Shown: positions 1 to 9,324 of the stretch, piece by piece
Numbering within the stretch: position 1 is the stretch's first letter
How the letters are laid out: each line of letters begins with the position of its first letter
Assembly (NCBI GenBank): GCA_024693205.1
Contig: JAILLJ010000027.1
Location: 1-32,704, forward strand
Length of the DNA: 32,704 nucleotides
DNA from: Clostridiales bacterium
GTDB taxonomy: Bacteria > Bacillota > Clostridia > Oscillospirales > Acutalibacteraceae
Reading direction: 5' to 3'
Notes under the pieces: generated by a model
The model's database searches: none
Told to the model about the DNA's origin: nothing
The model's input: the letters and a program-made list of their open reading frames with translations, nothing else
Translations under genes and position numbers: made by a program

Positions 1-1160
1 CCACCGCCGCCGTGTTTGTCGTCGCGGTCGTCGGATGTATCGGCGTCGGTAAATTCATTTCGTTTGCCGCCGAGTACTCTGTCGAGCTCACGGATGGCGT
101 TCTTTTGCTGATCGTTTAATTTCTTCGGCACCTCGACCGCAACGCGAACGAGCTGATTGCCCTTTCCGCGGCCGTTGAGATTCTGAATGCCTCTGCCCTT
201 TAGCATAAACACATCTCCGGGCTGTGTTCCCGCCGGAAGCTCCCATTTGACCTTTCCGTCGAGCGTCGGCACCATGAGCGTATCGCCGAGCGCCGCCTGC
301 GCGAAGCTGACGGTTATATCGCACCAAACGTCATAGCCGTCGCGTTCAAAGAACGGGTGAGGACGAACGAATACTGCGACATGAAGATCGCCGGGCGTAC
401 CGCCGTTCATGCCCTTATGGCCTTCTCCGCGAACGTTGATGACCTGGCGGTCGTCGATGCCGGCAGGTATGTTGACGTCGACGGTGACGCGCCTTGTTAC
501 GCGCCCGCCGCCGCGGCATTTCTGGCACGGATTTTCGACGATCTTGCCTTTACCTTTACATTTCGGACAGACCTTGGAGGTCGATATCTCTCCGAACGGC
601 GTGCGCTGACGCGACATTACCTGACCTCTGCCGTTGCAGTCCGGACATGTTTTAGGCGAGGAGCCTTTTGACGCGCCGCTTCCGCCGCATTCGGGACAGA
701 CCTCTATCCTTTGGACGGCCACGGTACGTTTACAGCCCTTTGCGGCTTCCTCGAAGGAGATCGTGACTCTTTCCTGGATATCCTCGCCGCGTCTCGGCGC
801 GTTGGGATTTGACTGCCTGCCGAATCCGCCGCCGAAACCGCTTCCGAATATGCTTCCGAAGAGGTCGCCGAGGTCGAAGTCCATTCCGCCGAATCCGCCG
901 CCGGGTCCACCGCCCGCGCCGAAGTTGGGATCTACACCGGCGTGACCGAACTGGTCATACCGCTGTCTCTTGTCGGCGTCGGAAAGCACCTCATAAGCTT
1001 CGTTTGCCTCTTTGAATTTTGCCTCGGCGTCCTTGTTGCCGGGATTAAGGTCGGGATGGTACTGCTTCGCCTTTTTTCTGTATGCTTTTTTTATTTCTTC
1101 CTCGGACGCGTTTTTTTCAACGCCGAGCACTTCGTAATAGTCGCGTTTATTCTCAGCCAA
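1..1160 (-). CDS. dnaJ: Chaperone protein DnaJ (3' end truncated by window edge; TTG start)
   Basis: Reverse-strand translation gives M(TTG)[78 protein letters not shown]..., then a Gly-rich region and four CxxCxGxG-type zinc motifs ([32 protein letters not shown]). SD-like aaggagc lies upstream of the TTG. No stop codon in the window, so it is not in the ORF track. Confidence 0.95.
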   Translation of the reverse strand, partial: MAENKRDYYEVLGVEKNASEEEIKKAYRKKAKQYHPDLNPGNKDAEAKFKEANEAYEVLSDADKRQRYDQFGHAGVDPNFGAGGGPGGGFGGMDFDLGDLFGSIFGSGFGGGFGRQSNPNAPRRGEDIQERVTISFEEAAKGCKRTVAVQRIEVCPECGGSGASKGSSPKTCPDCNGRGQVMSRQRTPFGEISTSKVCPKCKGKGKIVENPCQKCRGGGRVTRRVTVDVNIPAGIDDRQVINVRGEGHKGMNGGTPGDLHVAVFVRPHPFFERDGYDVWCDITVSFAQAALGDTLMVPTLDGKVKWELPAGTQPGDVFMLKGRGIQNLNGRGKGNQLVRVAVEVPKKLNDQQKNAIRELDRVLGGKRNEFTDADTSDDRDDKHGGG

Positions 1161-1236
1161 AAGAATTGCTCCTTTTTAAAACCTACCAGTCAAGGGCGTT
1201 GAGCGGTCGGCTCTCGGCCCTCGGCTGCCGTTACGT

Positions 1237-3096
1237 TCAATCTTTATCTTCCGGAATATCGGTGAAGTCCGCTTCCTGATATCCGCCGCCCTGAGGACCG
1301 TTCTGGCCGAAGCCGCCCTGCGCCGCGTTGGGATCGAAACCGCCCTGCGGACCGGCCTGGCCGCCTGCCGCCTTGTAAAGCTTTTCGGATATCTCATAGA
1401 ACTTCTTCTGAAGCTCCTCCTGGCGCGATTTGATGAGATTTATATCCTGTCCCTTGAGCGCTTCCTTGAGAGCGTCTATCTTGTCGTTTATCTCTTTTTT
1501 GTCATCCTCGGAGAACTTGTCGCCGTTCTCGCTGATGAGCTTTTCACACTGATATACCATCTGATCGGCTTCGTTTCTGGCGTCGACCTCTTCCTTGCGC
1601 TGTTTGTCCTCCTGAGCGAACTGCTCGGCCTCATGGACTGCCTTTTCGATATCTTCCTTTGACATATTTGTCGAGGAGGTGATGGATATAGACTGTTCCT
1701 TGTTGGTGCCGAGATCCTTTGCCGAGACGTGAACGATGCCGTTGGCGTCGATGTCGAAGGTTACCTCGATCTGCGGAACGCCTCTGCGCGCCGGCATGAT
1801 GCCGTCAAGATGGAACACGCCGAGAGTTTTGTTGTCCTTCGCAAATTCACGTTCGCCCTGAAGCACATGGACTTCTACCGAGGGCTGATTATCCGACGCT
1901 GTCGAGAAGATCTGGCTCTTCTTTACGGGGATAGTCGTATTTCTGTCGATTATCTTTGTGTTGATGCCGCCCATCGTTTCGATGCCGAGCGAAAGCGGAG
2001 TTACGTCGAGGAGAAGAAGTCCTTCGACTTCGCCGCCCATTACGCCTGCCTGGAGAGCCGCGCCCATTGCGACACATTCGTCGGGATTTATGCCCTTGAA
2101 CGGCTCTTTGCCGATAAAGCTCTGTACGGAATCCTGGACTGCCGGAATACGCGACGAGCCGCCGACCATGAGGACCTTGTCGATCTCGGAAATTTTAAGT
2201 CCGCTGTCGGAGATAGCCTGTCTTACCGGACCCATCGTCGCTTCGACGAGGTCATGCGTAAGCTCATTGAATTTAGCTCTTGTAAGAGTTGTTTCGAGAT
2301 GCTTCGGGCCTGTTTGATCGGCCGTGATGAAGGGAAGGCTGATAGCGGAGGACGTAACGCCCGAAAGCTCGATCTTTGCCTTTTCAGCCGCTTCCTTGAG
2401 TCTCTGCATCGCCATCTTGTCGCCGCGAAGGTCGATACCGTTTTCGGCCTTGAAGCCGTCCGCGAGCCAGTTGATGATCCTTTGGTCGAAGTCGTCGCCG
2501 CCGAGGTGGTTGTTACCGGCGGTCGCGAGAACCTCCTGAACGCCGTCGCCCATTTCGATTATCGAAACGTCGAACGTGCCGCCGCCGAGGTCAAATACCA
2601 TTACTCTCTGATCCGACTCTTTGTCGATGCCGTAAGCCAACGCCGCGGCTGTCGGCTCGTTGATTATTCTCTTTACCTCAAGACCCGCTATTTTTCCGGC
2701 GTCCTTTGTTGCCTGACGCTGTGAGTCGGTGAAATACGCGGGAACGGTTATGACGGCTTCGGAGACCCTTTCACCGAGATATTCCTCGGCGTCGCTCTTG
2801 AGCTTTTGAAGGATCATTGCCGAGATCTCCTGGGGAGTGTATTTCTTGTCGTCGATCCTTACATGATAATCCGAACCCATCTGCCTTTTGATGGATGAAA
2901 CCGTGCGGTCGGGATTTGTGATCGCCTGACGTTTTGCGACCTGACCTATAAGACGTTCGCCTGTTTTGCCGAACGCCACGACGGACGGAGTCGTTCTCGC
3001 TCCCTCGGGATTGGGGATGACTACCGCTTTGCCGCCCTCGATGACCGCTACGCATGAATTTGTCGTACCTAAATCAATACCTATAACTTTTGACAT
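1237..3096 (-). CDS. dnaK: Chaperone protein DnaK (Hsp70)
   Basis: [42 protein letters not shown]..., [15 protein letters not shown]; Gly/Gln-rich C-terminus. Start placed at the ATG preceded by acggagg rather than the upstream GTG at 3144. Confidence 0.98.
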   Translation of the reverse strand: MSKVIGIDLGTTNSCVAVIEGGKAVVIPNPEGARTTPSVVAFGKTGERLIGQVAKRQAITNPDRTVSSIKRQMGSDYHVRIDDKKYTPQEISAMILQKLKSDAEEYLGERVSEAVITVPAYFTDSQRQATKDAGKIAGLEVKRIINEPTAAALAYGIDKESDQRVMVFDLGGGTFDVSIIEMGDGVQEVLATAGNNHLGGDDFDQRIINWLADGFKAENGIDLRGDKMAMQRLKEAAEKAKIELSGVTSSAISLPFITADQTGPKHLETTLTRAKFNELTHDLVEATMGPVRQAISDSGLKISEIDKVLMVGGSSRIPAVQDSVQSFIGKEPFKGINPDECVAMGAALQAGVMGGEVEGLLLLDVTPLSLGIETMGGINTKIIDRNTTIPVKKSQIFSTASDNQPSVEVHVLQGEREFAKDNKTLGVFHLDGIMPARRGVPQIEVTFDIDANGIVHVSAKDLGTNKEQSISITSSTNMSKEDIEKAVHEAEQFAQEDKQRKEEVDARNEADQMVYQCEKLISENGDKFSEDDKKEINDKIDALKEALKGQDINLIKSRQEELQKKFYEISEKLYKAAGGQAGPQGGFDPNAAQGGFGQNGPQGGGYQEADFTDIPEDKD

Positions 3097-3130
3097 AATA
3101 TTTTCCTCCGTAATATGAATTATTTTATTA

Positions 3131-3297
3131 GGGCAATACCGCACAAATCGGGGTGTGCGGATTGCGAAGTAAGATTGTTCGTCAGGTTGTGCAAAAAGAA
3201 CGCAGGCTTGCTAACGCAAGTCAAGAGATTTTTGCGCAGTCAGACGAAATAAGATTCAAGCAAGGCGTACGCCGCGATTTGTGTGGCATTGCCTTAG
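3131..3297. repeat. REP/BIME-like palindromic intergenic element (long form: terminal hairpins plus central hairpin)
   Basis: ggcaataccgcacaaatcg (3132-3150) matches the reverse complement of cgatttgtgtggcattgcc (3275-3293) at 17 of 19 positions. Each end also folds alone: GCAAT-a-CCGCAC/GTGCGG-ATTGC (3133-3165) and AAGGC..GCCGC/GTGGC..GCCTT (3262-3295). Imperfect central hairpin at about 3171-3255. Confidence 0.8.
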
Positions 3298-3854
3298 TTT
3301 GCCACCTGTACCATAGCGTGGCGTATAACTTTGTCTCCTGCTTTGTATCCCTTGGCGAACACAGCCGAAACGACGTTTTCGCCGAGCGACTCGTCCTCGA
3401 TATGCATCACCGCGTTGTATTGGTTGGGATCGAATGCGTCTCCGACCTCGCCGAATTCCGTGACGCCGAGCTTTGTGAACACATCCGCAAACTGCTTGGC
3501 TATCATCTCGACGCCCTTTTTGTAATCTTCGATGTTTTCCGTTTTGTTGCCGAGCGCTCTTTCGAGGTTGTCGGTTATCGGCAAAAATTCGGATATCACC
3601 GTCGATTTTACCGAAGCGTAAAGCTCATCCTTTTCTCTTGCCGTGCGTTTGCGGTAGTTGTCGTATTCCGCGGCAAGCCTTAAGAGATCATCGGATTTTT
3701 TGTCGAGCTGTTTTTTAAGCGTTTCGCACTCGGTCTCCTCGGTCTTTTTTTCTTTTTGTTCCTCGCCTTCGTTCTTTTTATCTTCCGCTTTTTCAGCGGG
3801 CTCGTTCTTTTCCTCTTTTTGTGAGGGATTTTCCGTCTTTTCTTTTTTAGCCAC
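3294..3854 (-). CDS. grpE: Nucleotide exchange factor GrpE
   Basis: Acidic/Lys-rich N-terminus, then LLRLAAEYDNYRKRTAREKDELY...FLPITDNLERAL...GVTEFGEVGDAFDPNQYNAVMHIED...VFAKGYKAGDKVIRHAMVQVAN; sits between hrcA and dnaK. Confidence 0.97.
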   Translation of the reverse strand: MAKKEKTENPSQKEEKNEPAEKAEDKKNEGEEQKEKKTEETECETLKKQLDKKSDDLLRLAAEYDNYRKRTAREKDELYASVKSTVISEFLPITDNLERALGNKTENIEDYKKGVEMIAKQFADVFTKLGVTEFGEVGDAFDPNQYNAVMHIEDESLGENVVSAVFAKGYKAGDKVIRHAMVQVAN

Positions 3855-3884
3855 CTTTATTATCTACCTTTCAATTTGATCTTT

Positions 3885-4907
3885 CTATTCTTCCAGCGCC
3901 TTTGTCAAAATATGTCCCACAAGATCGGTCAGATATTTTACGCTCGGAATGAGTTTTGCGTAATCGAGCCTTGTCGGTCCGATAAGTCCGAGCGAGCCGC
4001 CGTCCTGATTGTTTACGCTGTAGCGCGAAAGGATGACGCTGCTGTTTTCGAGCTGAGGGAATTTGTTTTCCTTGCCTATCGTTATATTGACCCCGCTCTT
4101 GCCGTTTGTTATAAGATGTCCGAGCGGTTCGCCCCTGCGCAAAAAGTCGATCAGCTCATATACGTTGGCTTCAAGCTCGCGGTAATTCAAAAGATTTGAC
4201 TGGCCGTTCAGCCTGACGTCCATATGAGCCGCCTCGTCCGCAAGCTCCGTAACTCCCGCAAGGAGCGGAAGCATCGAAAACGCGTCGCTGCCCATTGACG
4301 CCGCCAGCGTCTGCATCGTCGTGATATTTACTTCTCCGAGCGACTTGCCGACGAGCGCGGAAGTGATGTTGTAAAATCGTTCGAGCAGGGGAGTCGATAT
4401 CTCGCTGTCGGAGCGGCAGATACGGCTTTTAAGGATACCGGTCGAGGTCAAGAGAATTATCATTGCCGTATGCGATCCGACGGGCACCGTTTCGATCCGT
4501 CGTATCGAGGCGTTTTCGCCGACCGACATGGTCGACACCGCGGCGCAGTTCGTCATATCCGCGAGCACCTCGCCCGCCTTCTTTAAAAGCTTATCGGGAT
4601 CGGTGCCGGCGCCGGACACGGCGTGTTCGATCTTTTTACGCAGCGTTTCGTCGATCTCCTGACTGCCCATGAGGTTGTCGACGTAGTACCTGTAGCCGTT
4701 TGAGGTAGGAATCCTTCCCGCCGAGGTATGCGGCTGATCGAGAAGCCCCATTGACGAAAGCTCCGCCATTTCGTTTCGTATCGTGGCGGACGAGAGATTC
4801 ATGTCAAGCACCTTCAGGAGATTTTTAGAGCCGACAGGCTCTCCCGTTTTTATATACTGCTCGACGACAGCGGCAAGTATTCTTTTCTTTCTTTCACTTA
4901 ATTCCAT
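3885..4907 (-). CDS. hrcA: Heat-inducible transcriptional repressor HrcA
   Basis: MELSERKKRILAAVVEQYIKTGEPVGSKNLLK...LSSATIRNEMAELSSMGLLDQPHTSAGRIPTSNGYRYYVDNLM. Start moved from the ORF-track 4982 to the ATG at 4907, because the extra 25 residues would overlap the CIRCE operator. Confidence 0.95.
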   Translation of the reverse strand: MELSERKKRILAAVVEQYIKTGEPVGSKNLLKVLDMNLSSATIRNEMAELSSMGLLDQPHTSAGRIPTSNGYRYYVDNLMGSQEIDETLRKKIEHAVSGAGTDPDKLLKKAGEVLADMTNCAAVSTMSVGENASIRRIETVPVGSHTAMIILLTSTGILKSRICRSDSEISTPLLERFYNITSALVGKSLGEVNITTMQTLAASMGSDAFSMLPLLAGVTELADEAAHMDVRLNGQSNLLNYRELEANVYELIDFLRRGEPLGHLITNGKSGVNITIGKENKFPQLENSSVILSRYSVNNQDGGSLGLIGPTRLDYAKLIPSVKYLTDLVGHILTKALEE

Positions 4908-4936
4908 TGTTACCGCCTTCTTATCATCTGAGGAAG

Positions 4937-4963
4937 TTAGCACTCTTAACGCCTGAGTGCTAA
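4937..4963. promoter_or_regulatory. CIRCE operator (HrcA binding site)
   Basis: TTAGCACTC-ttaacgcct-GAGTGCTAA, exact match to the CIRCE consensus TTAGCACTC-N9-GAGTGCTAA. Confidence 0.98.
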
Positions 4964-4973
4964 CTCTGCTAAT

Positions 4974-5002
4974 AATATACAACCGCTTTGCCGTTTTGTC
5001 AA
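4974..5002 (-). promoter_or_regulatory. Sigma-A-type promoter of the hrcA operon
   Basis: Minus strand TTGACA (4997-5002), 17-bp spacer, TATATT (4974-4979), immediately upstream of CIRCE. Confidence 0.9.
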
Positions 5003-5104
5003 TAATTTAATTGTAAATACTTTGTTAACTTCGCAAAAATATTTTGCTTCTTTCGCAACAATGAATATTTTTTTGCCGTCTGTCCGATTTTTCGATAAAA
5101 ACTC

Positions 5105-5132
5105 TTGAAATAAGCGGCTAAACGGCTATAAT
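5105..5132 (+). promoter_or_regulatory. Sigma-A-type promoter of the sugar cluster
   Basis: TTGAAA (5105-5110), 16-bp spacer, TATAAT (5127-5132). Confidence 0.75.
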
Positions 5133-5144
5133 GTACTTGTGTAT

Positions 5145-5160
5145 ATATGTATATACATAT
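5145..5160. promoter_or_regulatory. 16-bp perfect palindrome, candidate operator
   Basis: ATATGTATATACATAT is its own reverse complement; starts 13 bp after the -10 box. Confidence 0.5.
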
Positions 5161-5197
5161 TTAAAACAAAACTACAAATGAATGTGAGGAATCCGTC

Positions 5198-6283
5198 ATG
5201 AGTAAAAAGCTTAAAGTAGGCATCATCGGATGCGGCGGTATCGCCAACGGCAAGCATATGCCGAGTCTCGCCGAGATCGAAGAAGTCGAAATGGTGGCGT
5301 TCTGCGACATTGTCGAGGAGAGAGCTGTTGAGGCAAAGGAAAAATTCGGTACTCCCGACGCAAAGACATATGTAGATTACAAAGAGCTTTTAAAGGATGA
5401 GAGCATCGACGTCGTCCACGTCTGCACTCCCAACCGTTCCCACAGCTTTATAACCATCGACGCGCTCGAAGCCGGAAAACACGTCATGTGTGAAAAGCCG
5501 ATGGCAAAGACATACGCCGAGGCAAAAAAGATGTACGAGGCTTCCGTACGGACGGGCAAAAAGCTTACGATAGGATATCAGCAGCGCTGGAGAGGCGATT
5601 CGCAGTATCTTTATCAGGCGTGCCGCGACGGCGAGCTCGGCGACATATATTACGCAAAGGCAATAGCGCTCCGCAGGCGCGCCGTGCCGACATGGGGAGT
5701 TTTCCTCAATGAATACGAGCAGGGCGGCGGTCCGCTTATCGATATCGGCACACACGCGCTCGACCTCACTCTCTGGATGATGGACAACTATAAGCCGAAG
5801 ATGGTCGTCGGCACAAAATATAAAAAGCTCAATGACGCTAAAAATACAGCCAACGCGTGGGGCGATTGGGATCCCGAAAAAAATACGGTCGAGGATTCCG
5901 CGTTCGGATTTATCGTGATGGAAAACGGCGCTACGGTGATCCTTGAATCGAGCTGGGCGCTCAATATAGCCGACCCGCACGAAGCCATAACGCTTCTTTG
6001 CGGCGACAAGGCCGGAGCGGATATGTACGACGGACTTCGTATAAACTACGTAAAAAATAACCGCCAGGTGATAGAGAAGCCCGACTTCTCGACGGGCGGC
6101 GTGGCGTTCTTTGAGGGCAAGGGAGACGGTTCTCCGGCGCTGCTTGAGGCGAGAGCATGGATAGACGCCGTGCTTAACGATACCGAGCCTCCGACGAAGG
6201 CGTCGCAGGCGCTCGTAGTGACACAGATACTCGAGGCCATCTACGAATCTTCCAAGACGGGCAAGCCGGTATATTTTGACTGA
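5198..6283 (+). CDS. Gfo/Idh/MocA family oxidoreductase
   Basis: N-terminal Rossmann KVGIIGCGGIANGKHMPSL; HVCTPNRSH; EAGKHVMCEKPMAKTYAEA; GGGPLIDIGTHALDL. Confidence 0.95.
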   Translation: MSKKLKVGIIGCGGIANGKHMPSLAEIEEVEMVAFCDIVEERAVEAKEKFGTPDAKTYVDYKELLKDESIDVVHVCTPNRSHSFITIDALEAGKHVMCEKPMAKTYAEAKKMYEASVRTGKKLTIGYQQRWRGDSQYLYQACRDGELGDIYYAKAIALRRRAVPTWGVFLNEYEQGGGPLIDIGTHALDLTLWMMDNYKPKMVVGTKYKKLNDAKNTANAWGDWDPEKNTVEDSAFGFIVMENGATVILESSWALNIADPHEAITLLCGDKAGADMYDGLRINYVKNNRQVIEKPDFSTGGVAFFEGKGDGSPALLEARAWIDAVLNDTEPPTKASQALVVTQILEAIYESSKTGKPVYFD

Positions 6284-6301
6284 TAAAGGAGAAAAGCCGA
6301 A

Positions 6302-7033
6302 ATGAAAATTGCTGTTCAGTATTATACATTAAGAAACGACTACAAGACCGCCGATGAATTTCTTGCGCTTTTCAAAAAGGTCAAGGAGCTCGGCTTTGAG
6401 GGCATAGAATTTGCCGGCTTCGGCGGAAACGAGCCCGAAAAAATCAGAGCGGCGCTCGACGAGGCGGGACTTGTCGCCGTCGGCGCTCACTACGGTATGG
6501 GCAACTTCGATACGCCCGAAAAGGTGAAGGAGACCATAGCCGTCGCAAAGACTCTCGGCGCTCCCACTATCGGAACGGGCGGAGAGCCTCATAAAACAAA
6601 GGAGGAAGTCGACCGCCTTTGCCGTATCTTCAAGGCCGCCAACGAGATGGGCGAAAAAGAGGGCGTAAAGTTCTATTACCACAACCATTACGAGGAGTTC
6701 CAGATCGATTTTGACGGAAAGCTCTGTGAGGACGTGATCGCCGAGAACACATATATCCAGGTGGACACATACTGGAGCTTTTTCGCAGGCGTCGACAACT
6801 ATAAATTCATGACGGAAAACAAAGACAGGATTGTCCATATCCATATAAAGGACGGAATAGACGGACATCCTACTGCTCTCGGCGAGGGCAACTGCGATCT
6901 TAAAGCGGTCGTAAAGGCCGCCGAGGATATCGGTCTTGAATGGATGATCCTCGAAAACGACGACCCGACGCCAAGCGGTCTCGAGGATATTGCAAGAAGC
7001 ATGAAATATATTAAAGAAAACCTTATATTTTGA
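6302..7033 (+). CDS. Sugar phosphate isomerase/epimerase family protein (xylose isomerase-like TIM barrel)
   Basis: MKIAVQYYTLRNDYKTADEFLALFKKVKELGFEGIEFAGFGG...YYHNHYEEF...QVDTYWSFFAGVD...VHIHIKDG...WMILENDDP. Confidence 0.9.
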   Translation: MKIAVQYYTLRNDYKTADEFLALFKKVKELGFEGIEFAGFGGNEPEKIRAALDEAGLVAVGAHYGMGNFDTPEKVKETIAVAKTLGAPTIGTGGEPHKTKEEVDRLCRIFKAANEMGEKEGVKFYYHNHYEEFQIDFDGKLCEDVIAENTYIQVDTYWSFFAGVDNYKFMTENKDRIVHIHIKDGIDGHPTALGEGNCDLKAVVKAAEDIGLEWMILENDDPTPSGLEDIARSMKYIKENLIF

Positions 7034-7048
7034 AAGGATATGTGAAAT

Positions 7049-8014
7049 ATGAAGCTCGGTGTTTTTACAACGCTTTTAAGCGATCTCTCGCTTGACGAAT
7101 CATGTAAATATTTTAAGTCGCTCGGGATAGAGATGGTCGAGATAGGCTGCGGCGGTTACCCCGGAAACGCCCACGCCGACCCCGAGATCCTTCTGAACGA
7201 CGACGCGAAGCTGAAGGAATTTACCGATACCGTTAAAAAATACGGTCTTGAGATAAGCGCGCTCAGCTGCCACGGAAATCCCGTCCATCCAAATAAGGAG
7301 ATCGCCGCGAAATTCGACAAGACTATCCGCGACACGATCCTTCTTGCCGAAAAGATAGGACTTCATCAGATAAACACATTTTCCGGATGTCCCGGCGACT
7401 GCGAGACGGCGAAATATCCCAACTGGGTGACGTGCCCGTGGCCCAACGACTTTACGGATATCCTTAATTGGCAGTGGAACGAGGTGCTCATTCCGTATTG
7501 GAAGGAGCTTGTCTCATTCGCAAAGGCGCACGGCGTCGACAAGATCGCGCTTGAGCTTCATCCGGGCTTCTGCGTCTACAATACAGAGAGCCTGCTTCGT
7601 CTTCGCGAGGCGGTAGGTCCCGAGATCGGCGCTAACCTCGATCCGAGCCACCTTATATGGCAGGGAATGGATCCCGCCGTCTGCATCAAAAAGCTCGGCG
7701 ACGCGATATTCCATTTCCACGCGAAGGACACAAAGCTCGACAACAGAAACATCGCCGTAAACGGCGTGCTTGATACAAAATCATACTCGGACGAGATCAA
7801 CCGTTCATGGATATTCCGGACGATAGGCTACGGCAACGACGCGTCATATTGGAAGGATATCATCTCCGCTCTCCGCCTTGTCGGATACGACTATGCGATA
7901 AGCATAGAGCATGAGGACAGCCTCATGAGCAAGCGCGAAGGACTTACGAAGGCCGTCGATTTCCTTAAAGGGATGCTCCTTAAGGAAAAAGTCGGCGAGA
8001 TGTGGTGGATCTGA
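7049..8014 (+). CDS. Sugar phosphate isomerase/epimerase family protein (AP endonuclease family 2-like TIM barrel)
   Basis: MKLGVFTTLLSDLSLDESCKYFKSLGIEMVEIGCGGYPGNAHADPEILL...LELHPGFCVYN...IGANLDPSHLIWQGMDP...IFHFHAKDTKLD...ISIEHEDSLMSKREGL. Confidence 0.9.
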   Translation: MKLGVFTTLLSDLSLDESCKYFKSLGIEMVEIGCGGYPGNAHADPEILLNDDAKLKEFTDTVKKYGLEISALSCHGNPVHPNKEIAAKFDKTIRDTILLAEKIGLHQINTFSGCPGDCETAKYPNWVTCPWPNDFTDILNWQWNEVLIPYWKELVSFAKAHGVDKIALELHPGFCVYNTESLLRLREAVGPEIGANLDPSHLIWQGMDPAVCIKKLGDAIFHFHAKDTKLDNRNIAVNGVLDTKSYSDEINRSWIFRTIGYGNDASYWKDIISALRLVGYDYAISIEHEDSLMSKREGLTKAVDFLKGMLLKEKVGEMWWI

Positions 8015-8047
8015 CCCGAAATTTTCAGGAAATACGAGGAGAAAGAA

Positions 8048-9100
8048 ATGGCAAAAAAAGTTATCGGCGGAGCGGTCATAGGCTACGGCGGCATGGGAGG
8101 CTTCCATGCGAATAAAATGCAGACAGTCGACGGGATAAGACTTGTCGGTGTTTACGATATCGATCCCGAAAGAAACAAGGTGGCGAGGGAGCGCGGGATA
8201 AAGGCATATGATTCCCGCGAGGAGCTTCTTGCCGACAAGGATATCGACGTCGTAGTCGTCGCCACGCCAAACGATTTTCATAAGGAAATAGTTATAGACG
8301 TCTTAAAGGCGGGAAAGAACGCCGTCTCCGAAAAGCCGGTCACGCTTTCCTGCGCGGAGCTTGAAGAGATGATCGCCGCGTCGAAAAAATACGGCAAGCT
8401 CTTTACGGTCCATCAGAACAGACGCTGGGACGAGGATTTTCTTACCGTCAAAAAAATAGTCGACGACAACGTTATCGGCAGAGTTTTCCGCATCGAGTCA
8501 AAGGTACACGGCTCCCACGGCATCCCCGAGGGCTGGCGTCAGGAAAAGGAGCACGGCGGCGGAATGCTTCTCGATTGGGGAGTACATCTTCTCGACCAGA
8601 TGCTGACGCTTATGCGCGGTCATAAGCTTGTTTCGGTCTACGCCACCTTTACGAACATAACAAACAAGGAATGTGACGACGGCTTTACCTGTATCTGTAA
8701 ATTCGACAACGACGTCGAATGGGTCGTTGAGGTCGATACAAACAACTTCATCAGCATGCCGAGATGGTATGTGCTCGGTGAAAACGGCTCCGCGGTCGTC
8801 AGGGATTGGGACTGCAGCGGCGAAATCGTCAAGGTCGTAAACTTCGAGCAGTACGAGATCGTTCCGGTACATGCCGGAGCGGGACTGACAAAGACGATGG
8901 CGCCGAGAAACGAGGACACCGTCAAGACGTTCCCGATAGAAAAGGTCGAGGCCGACTGGACGGAATATTATAAGAACCTCATAGCGACGATAAACGGAGA
9001 GGCGACGATCGAGGTAACTCACGACCAGCTTCGTCAGTCCGAGTCGCTGATAGAAGCGATATTCAGATCGGTGGAAACGAACGAAGTAATAAAGTTTTAA
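8048..9100 (+). CDS. Gfo/Idh/MocA family oxidoreductase
   Basis: GGAVIGYGGMGGFHANKMQTVDGIRLVGVYDIDPERNKVARERG; VVATPNDFHKEIVIDVLKAGKNAVSEKPVTLS; GGGMLLDWGVHLLDQML. Confidence 0.95.
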   Translation: MAKKVIGGAVIGYGGMGGFHANKMQTVDGIRLVGVYDIDPERNKVARERGIKAYDSREELLADKDIDVVVVATPNDFHKEIVIDVLKAGKNAVSEKPVTLSCAELEEMIAASKKYGKLFTVHQNRRWDEDFLTVKKIVDDNVIGRVFRIESKVHGSHGIPEGWRQEKEHGGGMLLDWGVHLLDQMLTLMRGHKLVSVYATFTNITNKECDDGFTCICKFDNDVEWVVEVDTNNFISMPRWYVLGENGSAVVRDWDCSGEIVKVVNFEQYEIVPVHAGAGLTKTMAPRNEDTVKTFPIEKVEADWTEYYKNLIATINGEATIEVTHDQLRQSESLIEAIFRSVETNEVIKF

Positions 9101-9108
9101 TTTTAAAT

Positions 9109-9144
9109 AAAAAGGCGGGCGATCGTCGATCGCCCGCCTTTTTT
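9109..9144. terminator. Intrinsic terminator, probably bidirectional
   Basis: AAAAAGGCGGGCGATC-gtc-GATCGCCCGCCTTTTT: perfect 16-bp stem (outer 5 bp A:T) with a T run. Confidence 0.95.
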
Positions 9145-9324
9145 GTCCGTCTGTTTATCCGTCTGTAAGCGGTGAAATGTATTTTCACGAAAAAAATAAG
9201 GCTGTTCTTTAATAAAGGATAAAAAAATTTCCAAAATAGTGTTTATTTCTTCCGAGAAATAGAATATAATAGATAAGTATACATGCGCTCCGGAATGTGC
9301 AATAATTCTAAAAGGGTGATAATT

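Noticed and set aside
1190-1236. Short tandem GCCGAG-like runs between dnaK and dnaJ
   Set aside because: Only three imperfect 7-bp units; too short to separate from chance in G+C-rich sequence.
1729-2724. 331-aa plus-strand ORF opposite dnaK
   Set aside because: Antisense frame opposite a highly conserved gene; composition (many C/R/Y/V, no motif) fits a codon-bias shadow ORF.
3153-3683. 176-aa plus-strand ORF spanning the palindromic element and opposite grpE
   Set aside because: Antisense to grpE and begins inside a palindromic repeat; no protein signature.
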